Of a stretch of 14,329 nt of DNA, positions 1-6,237 are shown piece after piece (position 1 is the first letter of the stretch; each line of letters starts with the position of its first letter). A model generated the notes under the pieces. That model was not told the DNA's origin. It made no database searches and worked only from the letters and a program-made list of their open reading frames with translations. Position numbers and translations under genes: made by a program. This stretch comes from CAYSVN01 sp964434585 (GTDB lineage Bacteria; Patescibacteriota; Gracilibacteria; Peribacterales; Peribacteraceae): assembly GCA_964434585.1 (NCBI GenBank), contig CAYSVN010000029.1:1-14329 (forward strand). Reading direction: 5' to 3'.

Positions 1-12
1 TTTTTTAGGTTA

Positions 13-41
13 TTGTAATATTTAGTTAATTATGTTATAAT
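13..41 (+). promoter_or_regulatory. sigma70-type promoter of the first small gene
   Basis: A TTGTAA -35 box (13-18) and a perfect TATAAT -10 box (36-41) are separated by exactly 17 bp, which is the best two-box promoter in the window. Transcription would begin near 48, giving a leader of about 24 nt before the ATG at 72. Confidence 0.6.
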
Positions 42-51
42 AATAAAGAGT

Positions 52-75
52 ATGAGCACTCAAATATACATATGA
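52..75 (+). CDS. possible 7-codon upstream ORF coupled to the next gene
   Basis: An ATG at 52 lies only a few bases after the predicted transcription start. It opens a reading frame of seven codons (MSTQIYI) whose TGA stop (73-75) overlaps the ATG of the next gene (72-74) in an ATGA arrangement. This would suit translational coupling in a genome without Shine-Dalgarno sites. So short a frame can arise by chance, so this is only a suggestion. Confidence 0.2.
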   Translation: MSTQIYI

Positions 76-386
76 ACACAAAGTTAAAAGACATATTCGG
101 TGTAATGGGTGGCGTAGCGTTAATGTGCATATTAGTACTAACTGTTAATGAGTCCACTAGTGTACAAGGCGAAGCCAATAGTGCAGAAGATGCACTAAGG
201 GGAGTCATTGAAAAAACAGCAACGCATAGTGTTAAACCACATAATACTAATGGTTTTTCTGTAATGTCTAAAGGTGAACTTGGCCTTCCATCTAAAAAAA
301 TAAATGTAATACAAGAAGGTGAAGCAAATGTGGAAACATTTAACAATAAGCAACACAACGAACACGAGCTTCAATTAAATAAATAA
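72..386 (+). CDS. small single-pass membrane or secreted protein, function unknown
   Basis: I do not recognise this 104-residue protein. The N-terminus has two lysines (K4, K6) followed by one hydrophobic stretch at about residues 9-25, so it is either an N-terminal membrane anchor or an uncleaved signal peptide. The rest is polar, rich in N, E, K and S, and without cysteines, which fits a short exported tail. It has its own promoter (13-41), ends in two tandem TAA stops (384-389) and is closed by a small terminator (394-418), so it appears monocistronic. No Shine-Dalgarno sequence precedes it. The frame is open over its whole length and the hydrophobic N-terminus is protein-like. A minus-strand frame over the same bases has no supporting features. 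Confidence 0.55.
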   Translation: MNTKLKDIFGVMGGVALMCILVLTVNESTSVQGEANSAEDALRGVIEKTATHSVKPHNTNGFSVMSKGELGLPSKKINVIQEGEANVETFNNKQHNEHELQLNK

Positions 387-393
387 TAAAAAT

Positions 394-418
394 CCTTGAT
401 ACATAAACAAGGTTTTTT
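394..418 (+). terminator. intrinsic terminator after the first small gene
   Basis: CCTTG (394-398) pairs with CAAGG (408-412) around a 9-nt loop and is followed by six T residues (413-418). The stem is short, but its place directly behind the stop codons supports it. Confidence 0.55.
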
Positions 419-442
419 AGTACCCAATAATACTTAAGACTG

Positions 443-448
443 TATACT
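443..448 (+). promoter_or_regulatory. -10 box for the pseudouridine synthase gene, predicts a leaderless mRNA
   Basis: TATACT at 443-448 lies exactly 6 nt before the ATG at 455. A -10 hexamer normally covers -12 to -7, so the A of the start codon would be +1. No convincing -35 box is seen. The same spacing recurs at other genes in the window. Confidence 0.55.
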
Positions 449-454
449 CACCGC

Positions 455-1177
455 ATGCAAGAACGATTACAAAAAATTCTCTCTCAACAAGGTGTAGCCT
501 CTCGACGTAAAGCCGAAGAGTATATTGAGCGTGGCCTTATTAAAGTTAATGGAACTATAGCCACTCTTGGCGATAAAGCTGATCCAGAAGTAGATATTAT
601 AGAAGTGGAGGGCACTGTACTTAAAGAGCGTGCCGAAATGAAATACTACGTGCTGTTTAAACCAATGGGCGTAGAATGTACGAACATACCAGGCCGTGGG
701 GAGAATCGAACCGTGTTTGATTTACTGCCAGAAGGTGTCCAAGGCGAACTTTACCCAGTTGGCCGACTCGATAAAGACTCATCTGGTCTACTAATCATTA
801 CCAATGATGGCGTACTCGCCTACCGGCTAACACACCCTAAATTCCATCACGAAAAAGAGTATCTTATTACCACTAAAGATATTATTACCGATTCTCAGTT
901 AGATAAAATGCGTAAAGGTCTTAATATTTTAGGCTCTAAAACGAAAGAGGCGGCAGTAGAGTACCAAGCGCCTACTGAATTTACCATCACCTTAACCGAA
1001 GGTAAAAACCGGCAAATTAGGCGCATGGTGCAAAAAGTAGGTGGCGAAGTACGAGAGTTAGAACGTATTCGTATTTGTAGCTTAGGCGATAGCGCTCTGC
1101 ATCCTGGTGAAATTCGCGAGCTAACCGAAACAGAAGTAAAAGGCCTTATGAAAGCAGTAGGGATGCAAGAAGTGTAA
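455..1177 (+). CDS. rluB: RsuA/RluB-family 16S/23S rRNA pseudouridine synthase
   Basis: This 240-residue enzyme converts a specific uridine in ribosomal RNA to pseudouridine in the cytoplasm. An S4 RNA-binding domain covers about residues 2-50 (GVASRRKAEEYI, then KVNG). The catalytic domain starts near 63 and carries the family motif GRLDKDSSGLL, in which D106 is the catalytic aspartate. A later EGKNRQIRRM segment (182-191) is the conserved RNA-contacting strand of the RsuA/RluB/RluE/RluF branch. Length and domain order are normal. RluB (23S), RsuA (16S) and RluE/F share this layout, so the exact target uridine is not decided and the symbol is the best guess. The ATG at 455 is supported by the TATACT box six bases before it and by the S4 domain starting immediately. 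Confidence 0.9.
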   Translation: MQERLQKILSQQGVASRRKAEEYIERGLIKVNGTIATLGDKADPEVDIIEVEGTVLKERAEMKYYVLFKPMGVECTNIPGRGENRTVFDLLPEGVQGELYPVGRLDKDSSGLLIITNDGVLAYRLTHPKFHHEKEYLITTKDIITDSQLDKMRKGLNILGSKTKEAAVEYQAPTEFTITLTEGKNRQIRRMVQKVGGEVRELERIRICSLGDSALHPGEIRELTETEVKGLMKAVGMQEV

Positions 1178-1196
1178 ATGGCTCGCTCTATTATAA

Positions 1197-1389
1197 ACGA
1201 CCCGTCTCCGCTTAATAGGTGTTTTTAGTCTAATGATTATTTTATTATTTATGTAAATCGATAGCTGCTTCGCGGTCTTTTCGCAGATACAGGATACACA
1301 AAGACCCCCGAAGCAGGCGTATCGTCAACACTATACAGTAATCAAGCCAATGAATTACACGCAAAAAGTACACGCCGGAGACGGGTCGT
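1197..1389 (+). repeat. structured repeat element, copy 1, with 14-bp terminal inverted repeats
   Basis: The 193-bp element is bounded by ACGACCCGTCTCCG (1197-1210) and its perfect reverse complement CGGAGACGGGTCGT (1376-1389). Inside is a long hairpin: CGATA (1259-1263) with TATCG (1320-1324), CTGCTTCG (1265-1272) with CGAAGCAG (1309-1316), then GGTCTTT (1274-1280) with AAAGACC (1300-1306). A second copy lies at 7425-7596. A stretch of about 30 bases over the left arm of the hairpin (1259-1289 against 7487-7517) matches with essentially one change before diverging, and the distance from left terminal repeat to hairpin is the same (54 and 53 nt). No protein is evident. It could be a MITE-like non-autonomous transposon or the gene of a structured RNA. 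No clear target-site duplication flanks it. Confidence 0.75.
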
Positions 1390-1413
1390 CTTCACATCGT
1401 CAATATCATCCCG

Positions 1414-1419
1414 TATACT
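1414..1419 (+). promoter_or_regulatory. -10 box for map
   Basis: TATACT at 1414-1419, in a GTATACTC context almost identical to that before the pseudouridine synthase gene, lies 8 nt before the ATG at 1428. It predicts an mRNA with at most two untranslated bases and argues that map starts at 1428 rather than further upstream. Confidence 0.55.
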
Positions 1420-1427
1420 CCCCTCCT

Positions 1428-2189
1428 ATGTCGACTCCCTATTCAGATTCGTGCCAACTGTTTAACGCTCAAGAAATTGAAGCACTACGACATGGTGGTA
1501 AAATTTTACGTAATTGCTTAATGGAAACATCTAAACTTGTTAAGCCAGGTGTTACCACTAAAGCACTTGATGAATTTGCCGAAACCTTTATTAAAGACCA
1601 CGACGCTTGGCCAGCCTTTAAGGGCTACCATGGTTTCCCTGGTACACTTTGTACCTCTATTAACCAAGCAGCCGTTCACGCTATTCCAAATAATACTGAA
1701 TTACAAGAGGGCGATATTATTGCCATTGATTGTGGCGTAAAATACGACGCTCTTATTACCGATACTGCCACCACAGTACCAGTTGGCCCTATTAGCAAAG
1801 AACTAGAAAAACTACTAACAACCACCCAAGACGCATTAGATTTAGCAGTGGCAGAAGTAAAAGCCGGTGTAGCTGTTGGCACCATTGGCGCCATTGTAGA
1901 CGCCACCGTAAAACATGGCGGCTTTACGGTGCTTAAAGAACTTACTGGCCATGGCCTTGGTGACACTGTGCACCAGTACCCTACTATTTTTAATTATGGC
2001 CGACCGGGCAAGGGTGTTAAGCTCCCTGCCAACACCATTATTGCCATAGAACCTATTACTACTACTGGTAAAAACGGAATCATTACTGCTGATGACGGCT
2101 GGACTGTTAACACAGTAGACGGAGCATATTCTGCCCACTTTGAACATACTGTACTGGTATTAGAAAATGGGTATGAAATATTGACATAA
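1428..2189 (+). CDS. map: type I methionine aminopeptidase
   Basis: The enzyme removes the initiator methionine from nascent proteins. With the start at 1428 it has 253 residues. The five metal ligands are all present: D101 and D112 (in AIDCGVKYDALITDTAT), H175 (GHGLGD), E208 (AIEP) and E239 (HFEHTV). Their spacing matches E. coli MetAP (97, 108, 171, 204, 235) with a constant offset of four. The frame stays open upstream to an ATG at 1350. That extension would be read through the right end of the structured element and is not protein-like, and the TATACT box at 1414-1419 fits only the 1428 start. In many bacteria map sits directly before infA, as it nearly does here; one unknown gene intervenes. 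Confidence 0.95.
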   Translation: MSTPYSDSCQLFNAQEIEALRHGGKILRNCLMETSKLVKPGVTTKALDEFAETFIKDHDAWPAFKGYHGFPGTLCTSINQAAVHAIPNNTELQEGDIIAIDCGVKYDALITDTATTVPVGPISKELEKLLTTTQDALDLAVAEVKAGVAVGTIGAIVDATVKHGGFTVLKELTGHGLGDTVHQYPTIFNYGRPGKGVKLPANTIIAIEPITTTGKNGIITADDGWTVNTVDGAYSAHFEHTVLVLENGYEILT

Positions 2190-2226
2190 TTATAGGCAGA
2201 GCATAGAGTTACGTCTTAGTATTTTT

Positions 2227-2232
2227 TATTCT
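2227..2232 (+). promoter_or_regulatory. possible -10 box for the unknown gene after map
   Basis: TATTCT (2227-2232) is 5 nt before the ATG at 2238, close to the leaderless spacing seen elsewhere in the window. It is a weaker match than TATACT and could be chance in AT-rich DNA. Confidence 0.35.
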
Positions 2233-2237
2233 AAATT

Positions 2238-3134
2238 ATGACAATAGGTCCTGACTCCGAACAGCTAACAACTGAGGCATTATTATTAAGCAATGCATAT
2301 CAATCTAATATGCACTTAGATAGCATAAGAACAAACATGGGCGAGAAAAAAGCAGCTATGACCGAGGCGGGTAATGACTATGCAATATTGCAAGAGAAAC
2401 GAATTGATATAATTGCTGACAGCACAAGGTTGGCTATTGCATTTATTAATGAAGCTAATGGAATTGTTAATGCAGAAAAGTCGGCATCTTATACGCTATC
2501 CACTGGTGATATTACTGAATTATTTGCTGGAGATTGGATAGAAATAGACACTGAAAATCGAACAATAACCATTAAACCAATAGTTGAAAACCAAAGAGTT
2601 GATGATATTCAGCGTATTTTAAATGAACTAAAAAAACTTCCAGCATTTGCTAAAAAATTAGAATTAAAAGGATTAGATAGTAATACTGCCAATATTATAT
2701 TAGGAATGAATTTAACAAATAATATGGAAGAACTAAAACTAGAAAAAACCGTAGAGCATATAACTAATAGTTACACCCTTGGAATAAAAACACTTTCTAT
2801 TGATACCGCCTCCTGGCTAAGGTCTGATGCTTGGTGTGTACAAAGCGCTCTAGAAACCTTACACTTTAATGCTATTGGTGCTGATGCCCCTCTTGAATCT
2901 TTTGTGGAAGATGTTAATAACTCAACAATTACCACTTTAAATATCACATGTGGCTACAATTGGTTTAACAATGCTAAAAGTCATCTTAACCAACTAGGGC
3001 AACTTCAGGCCATTAAAGTCATAGTCTCCAAAGAAAGTATGCCATCAGAGTATGTAGATAGCGATGATAGGGCGAGTATAGGCATAATTCTAGACGGCAT
3101 TCACGAAGAGAATATAGAAGTGGTTGTTAATTAA
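2238..3134 (+). CDS. hypothetical protein with repeat-like C-terminal half
   Basis: I do not recognise this 298-residue protein. There is no signal peptide or membrane segment, so it should be cytoplasmic. Residues 1-60 look helical. Around 85-115 is a beta-rich stretch (DWIEIDTENRTITIKPI). From about 140 the sequence alternates short hydrophobic strands with helical segments (KKLELKGL, MEELKLEKT, IKTLSIDTA, LETLHFNAI, ITTLNITCG, LQAIKVIVS), which resembles a divergent leucine-rich-repeat or similar solenoid fold. That is inference from pattern only. It lies between map and infA, a position usually free of extra genes, and has a possible promoter of its own. Codon use looks somewhat more AT-rich than that of the ribosomal genes. 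Confidence 0.7.
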   Translation: MTIGPDSEQLTTEALLLSNAYQSNMHLDSIRTNMGEKKAAMTEAGNDYAILQEKRIDIIADSTRLAIAFINEANGIVNAEKSASYTLSTGDITELFAGDWIEIDTENRTITIKPIVENQRVDDIQRILNELKKLPAFAKKLELKGLDSNTANIILGMNLTNNMEELKLEKTVEHITNSYTLGIKTLSIDTASWLRSDAWCVQSALETLHFNAIGADAPLESFVEDVNNSTITTLNITCGYNWFNNAKSHLNQLGQLQAIKVIVSKESMPSEYVDSDDRASIGIILDGIHEENIEVVVN

Positions 3135-3184
3135 CTCTTGCAATAAGCGGTAAAACCGCTACTATAGGTCAAATTTACTTCCTC

Positions 3185-3259
3185 TTGGTCATTGCGTCAT
3201 TGGGATTTGGTCATTCTTTGCCATTGCAAAATGACCAATGACACAATTTACAATGACCA
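3185..3259 (+). promoter_or_regulatory. inverted-repeat cluster across the infA start codon
   Basis: The motif GGTCATT or its complement occurs repeatedly here. TGGTCATTG (3186-3194) can pair with CAATGACCA (3251-3259). TTGGTCATT (3207-3215) can pair with AATGACCAA (3230-3238), and GTCATTGG (3196-3203) with CCAATGAC (3235-3242). The last two pairings compete, and both bury or adjoin the infA ATG at 3231. A TACTAT -10-like box at 3160-3165 would place this in an infA leader of about 60 nt. Translational control or a protein-binding site is possible. Confidence 0.45.
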
Positions 3260-3575
3260 GTACCCTACCACCCCCGTGGCTAAAGATAACGTTATTGAAC
3301 TCATCGGCATTGTGGAAGAAAGCTTTCCAAACGCAAGTTTTAAAGTTCGCATTCTAAGCGAACAAGCTAAAGACCATGAACTACAGTGTACCCTTGCAGG
3401 TCGTATGCGTGTTTACCGCGTAAAGATTTTACCTGGAGACCGCGTAAAAGTAGAGATGACTCCTTACGATTTAGAAAAAGGACGAATCACCTTTCGGTTC
3501 CGCTCTGACCAGCGTATAGAAGAGCTTGATGGACCGAGTACAAAAGATGCTCAAGATCCCCTTGAGTCCAAGTAA
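3231..3575 (+). CDS. infA: translation initiation factor IF-1
   Basis: IF-1 is a small OB-fold protein that binds the A site of the 30S subunit during initiation. From the ATG at 3231 the protein has 114 residues. The family core runs from about 19 to 92 and includes GRMR (57-60), ILPGDRVKVEMTPYDLEKGRI (67-86, conserved in the family) and FRFR. Compared with the usual 72 residues it has about 18 extra N-terminal residues, a few extra residues in the loop near 43-50, and an acidic tail of about 20 residues. A TTG at 3192 is in frame, but the intervening residues are not IF-1-like, so 3231 is preferred. It is the first gene of the ribosomal cluster, 44 bp before rpmJ. Confidence 0.9.
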   Translation: MTNDTIYNDQYPTTPVAKDNVIELIGIVEESFPNASFKVRILSEQAKDHELQCTLAGRMRVYRVKILPGDRVKVEMTPYDLEKGRITFRFRSDQRIEELDGPSTKDAQDPLESK

Positions 3576-3583
3576 TAATTCAG

Positions 3584-3589
3584 TATACT
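3584..3589 (+). promoter_or_regulatory. -10 box ahead of rpmJ
   Basis: TATACT at 3584-3589, again in a GTATACT context, lies just behind the infA stop and 29 nt before the rpmJ ATG. It would give a leader of about 23 nt with no Shine-Dalgarno sequence and could drive the ribosomal protein block separately from infA. Confidence 0.4.
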
Positions 3590-3618
3590 AGCCGCCCACA
3601 CTATTAATTTTATTTCCT

Positions 3619-3768
3619 ATGAAAGTTCACTCAGGTGTCAAAAAACGTTGCAAAGACTGTCGAATCATTCGTCGGTCGTGCGGTAATGGGAAAAAGAAAG
3701 GACGTAGGAACAAGAAAATCGTCCGTGTGGTTTGTATCAATCCCCGTCATAAACAACGACAGGGCTAA
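3619..3768 (+). CDS. rpmJ: large-subunit ribosomal protein L36 with an internal insertion
   Basis: The 49-residue product starts MKVHSGVKKRCKDCRIIRR and ends VRVVCINPRHKQRQG, both typical of bacterial L36. The four zinc ligands are visible as C11, C14, C39 and H44. L36 is normally 37-38 residues; here about 12 mostly basic residues (20-33, including C21, then GNGKKKGRRNKK) are inserted between the second and third ligands. The gene sits in its usual place between infA and rpsM, 9 bp before the S13 ATG. Intact ends and intact frame argue for a functional variant rather than a broken gene. Confidence 0.92.
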   Translation: MKVHSGVKKRCKDCRIIRRSCGNGKKKGRRNKKIVRVVCINPRHKQRQG

Positions 3769-3777
3769 CCTCATATT

Positions 3778-4158
3778 ATGTTACGTCTAGCAGGAGTTGT
3801 CATTCCCGAGCATAAACACCTAATAATCGGCCTTACGGCTATCAAGGGTATTGGGCGCGCTAAATCAGCAGAGATGCTTGCGGATTTAAAAATTGCAGAA
3901 GATGCCAAACCGGCTGATCTTAACGAAAAGCAAGAACAACAAATTCGTGAGTTGATTGAGAAAGAATTAATCGAAGGAGATTTAACTCGCCAAACTTCAA
4001 TGGATATTAAACGCCTACAAGACATTGGTACTTGGCGTGGTAATCGTCATCGTAATAAACTTCCGACCCGTGGACAAACCACTCGTCGTAATGCACGTAC
4101 TCGTCGTGGTAAAAAGAAAACCGGCGGATCAGGACGCGTGAAATTAACCAAGACATAG
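3778..4158 (+). CDS. rpsM: small-subunit ribosomal protein S13
   Basis: This 126-residue S13 sits in the 30S head and contacts 16S rRNA, S19 and tRNA in the P site. The N-terminal part has the helix-hairpin-helix-like TAIKGIGRAKS (about 20-30). The C-terminal part has the family signature RHRNKLPTRGQTTRRNARTR followed by a basic tail. Length is normal. It follows rpmJ by 9 bp without a Shine-Dalgarno sequence and precedes rpsK by 40 bp of CT-rich sequence. Confidence 0.97.
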   Translation: MLRLAGVVIPEHKHLIIGLTAIKGIGRAKSAEMLADLKIAEDAKPADLNEKQEQQIRELIEKELIEGDLTRQTSMDIKRLQDIGTWRGNRHRNKLPTRGQTTRRNARTRRGKKKTGGSGRVKLTKT

Positions 4159-4198
4159 TCCTCCTAACCTCTAGTCCCTAAATTCTAATTCCTAAACT

Positions 4199-4588
4199 AT
4201 GGCTACTAAGCAATCAACTCGGCGTAAAAAAATTAAGCGCAATGTGCCAAAGGCACGTGTGTGCATTCACGCTGGTGAAAACAATACCATTGTTACCTTT
4301 ACAGATTTAGATGGCAACAAGTTAGCTGGTAGTAGTTGTGGTTCTGCGGGGTTCCGTGGTACACGTAAGTCTACCCCTTATGCTGCTAAAGTGGCTGCCG
4401 AGGCAGCTTGTGAAAAAGTAGCTGGTTTTGGTATTCAAAGTGTAGATGTTGTTGTTAAAGGTCTTGGACCTGGACGTGAACAATCTATTCGTGGACTTAT
4501 TGCCGGTGGTATGAACTTAGATTTAATTGTTGATAAAACTCCTATTCCTCACGGTGGCTGTCGTCCTAAAGGGCGTCGTCGCGTTTAA
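4199..4588 (+). CDS. rpsK: small-subunit ribosomal protein S11
   Basis: The 129-residue protein belongs to the 30S platform near the Shine-Dalgarno helix of 16S rRNA. Recognisable segments are ARVCIHAGENNTIVTFTDLDG (shared family pattern), SAGFRGTRKSTPYAA, VVVKGLGPGREQSIRGL and the C-terminal TPIPHGGCRPKGRRRV. Length and ends are normal. It is followed after 5 bp by rpsD. The 40-bp gap before it contains several imperfect TCCTAA/CCCTAA units and no Shine-Dalgarno sequence. Confidence 0.97.
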   Translation: MATKQSTRRKKIKRNVPKARVCIHAGENNTIVTFTDLDGNKLAGSSCGSAGFRGTRKSTPYAAKVAAEAACEKVAGFGIQSVDVVVKGLGPGREQSIRGLIAGGMNLDLIVDKTPIPHGGCRPKGRRRV

Positions 4589-4593
4589 TTATT

Positions 4594-5211
4594 ATGAAAT
4601 ATACTGGACCTAAAGCAAAGCTCTGTCGTCGTCAAGGAACCAACTTATTTGGATCTGATAAATACGATGGAATTCTACAACGTAAGCCTCACTTACCTGG
4701 TAAAAACCCACGCGCACGCGGTGGCAAGTTATCTGAATATGGTAAGCAACTTAAAGAAAAACAAAAGGCACGTTTTATGTACGGCTTAAGCGAAAAGCAA
4801 TTTAAACGCCTATATGATGAAGCTTCAGGTTCTAAAGGACAAACTGGCGATGAATTTAAAGTGTTAATTGAACGTCGTCTTGATAACGCAATTTATAGAG
4901 CAGGACTAGCAATGACTCGTATTCAAGCGCGTCAGTTTGTCGGTCATGGCCTCTTTATGGTTAACGGTGTACGTGTAACAATCCCAAGTTACCGTGTTAA
5001 AGAAGGTGACGTTGTAACCATCCGCCCTAAGAGCGCGCACTCTCCTGTATTCCAAGATATTTTATCTGCCCATCAAAAATACTCTGCTCCAAATTGGCTT
5101 AAGGTTAATGCCGCTAAGCTAACATTCGAAGTAACATCTCTACCAACCGCCGAAGACGGTGACAACGTTATTGATGTTCGTAGTATTATTGAATTCTACT
5201 CTCGTAACTAA
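4594..5211 (+). CDS. rpsD: small-subunit ribosomal protein S4
   Basis: S4 is a primary 16S rRNA-binding assembly protein. The 205 residues contain the N-terminal GPKAKLCRRQGTNLF, the LSEYGKQLKEKQKARFMYG block, and an S4 RNA-binding domain beginning near RRLDNAIYRAGLAMTRIQAR (about 89-108) and running through VNGVRV. The paired N-terminal cysteines of zinc-binding S4 variants are absent (one cysteine only), so this is the zinc-free type. Its place between rpsK and rpoA is the order found outside Firmicutes. Confidence 0.97.
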   Translation: MKYTGPKAKLCRRQGTNLFGSDKYDGILQRKPHLPGKNPRARGGKLSEYGKQLKEKQKARFMYGLSEKQFKRLYDEASGSKGQTGDEFKVLIERRLDNAIYRAGLAMTRIQARQFVGHGLFMVNGVRVTIPSYRVKEGDVVTIRPKSAHSPVFQDILSAHQKYSAPNWLKVNAAKLTFEVTSLPTAEDGDNVIDVRSIIEFYSRN

Positions 5212-5229
5212 TTCTCTTATTATTGTATT

Positions 5230-6219
5230 ATGCATATTATTCAAGAAGAAATTGGCCTCCCTGTTATGAACGTTACCGCTGTTGATGGTGACGATAACAA
5301 CGCTGTTATTACCTTTGCTCCTCTGCCAGTTGGTTTTGGAATGACACTTGGTAATCCTATTCGTAGAGGTCTCCTTAGCAGTGTTCCTGGTGCTGCTATT
5401 ACCTCAATGCGTATTGAAGGCGTACAACATGAATACGCTGCCATGCCAAAAGTTCGTGAAACCGTTCTAGACATTGGTCTTAACCTTAAACAATTACAAC
5501 TTCGTAAGCACAGCAACGAACCAGAAATCATTACTCTTAAAGCAAAAGGTCCTAAAACACTTACTGCTAAAGATCTTGATGTTAGTTCAGATATTGAAAT
5601 CATCAATCCAGATACTCCAATTGTTACCATTGAAAAAGGTGGCTCTATCGACATGCAACTTACCGTTGAAAAAGGTGTTGGTTACGTACCAGCTTCTGAG
5701 CGTAACAATAAAGATAATGAACCAGGACTTATTTACATTGATGCTATTTACAGTCCAGTACTTGCGGTTAATTACCAAATTGAACCCGTTCGTGTTGGTC
5801 AACGTACTGACCTAGAAAAGCTTGTGATTGCAGTAGAAACCAATGGTTCTCTTAGTGCTCAAGAAGCTGTGCAATTTGTGACTCAGTTACTTAAGAGTTA
5901 CTACGATTTCTTTGGTAGTGATCAAATTGTAGAAGAAGGCTTTATTGCTGACTTCTCTAGAGCTGCAAATGCACAAACTAACATTGGTGCAGATACCACT
6001 CCTGTAAAAGAAAGTTACACTCCTATTGAAATCTTAAACCTATCACCACGAACCCTTAATGCACTTATTAACGGTGGTGTTGGTAGTATTGAACAACTAA
6101 CAAAGTGTTCTGAAGCATCACTAGCAAACTTCCGTGGATTCGGTAGTAAAGCATTAGATGAAGTAAAAGACGCTTTGGTAGATCGAAGCTTGCAACTTGG
6201 CTCAGAACTTGTAGAATAA
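5230..6219 (+). CDS. rpoA: DNA-directed RNA polymerase alpha subunit
   Basis: The 329-residue subunit nucleates RNA polymerase assembly. The N-terminal dimerisation domain (about 1-235) contains PLPVGFGMTLGNPIRRGLLSS and GVQHEY, and the segment with ERNN near 157-160 matches the second half of that domain. After a linker at about 240-262, the C-terminal domain (264-325) has SPRTLNALINGGVGSIEQL and FRGFGSKALDEV, with R274 and N277 in the helix that contacts UP-element DNA in characterised homologues. Length is normal and both domains are complete. A TATTAT 6 nt upstream of the ATG resembles the window's leaderless promoters but may be chance. Confidence 0.97.
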   Translation: MHIIQEEIGLPVMNVTAVDGDDNNAVITFAPLPVGFGMTLGNPIRRGLLSSVPGAAITSMRIEGVQHEYAAMPKVRETVLDIGLNLKQLQLRKHSNEPEIITLKAKGPKTLTAKDLDVSSDIEIINPDTPIVTIEKGGSIDMQLTVEKGVGYVPASERNNKDNEPGLIYIDAIYSPVLAVNYQIEPVRVGQRTDLEKLVIAVETNGSLSAQEAVQFVTQLLKSYYDFFGSDQIVEEGFIADFSRAANAQTNIGADTTPVKESYTPIEILNLSPRTLNALINGGVGSIEQLTKCSEASLANFRGFGSKALDEVKDALVDRSLQLGSELVE

Positions 6220-6237
6220 TCCCCTCTCTTTAATCTC

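Noticed and set aside
1197..1389. Element copies as CRISPR repeats, 6S RNA, SRP RNA or a self-splicing intron
   Set aside because: There are only two distant copies without spacers. The conserved core of SRP RNA and intron core motifs were not seen. The 6S idea (closing stem with an inner hairpin, about 190 nt) cannot be supported from two copies with repeat-like ends.
1350..1427. An upstream ATG at 1350 giving map 26 extra residues
   Set aside because: The extension would translate the right end of the structured repeat element, is not protein-like, and is upstream of the TATACT box at 1414-1419. Catalytic residue spacing fits the 1428 start.
3146..3160. Hairpin AGCGGT/ACCGCT after the unknown gene as an intrinsic terminator
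   Set aside because: A 6-bp stem without a following T tract; recorded only as a weak hairpin.
3192..3230. TTG start at 3192 for IF-1
   Set aside because: The extra residues do not resemble IF-1 and come from the inverted-repeat cluster; the ATG at 3231 gives a better family fit.
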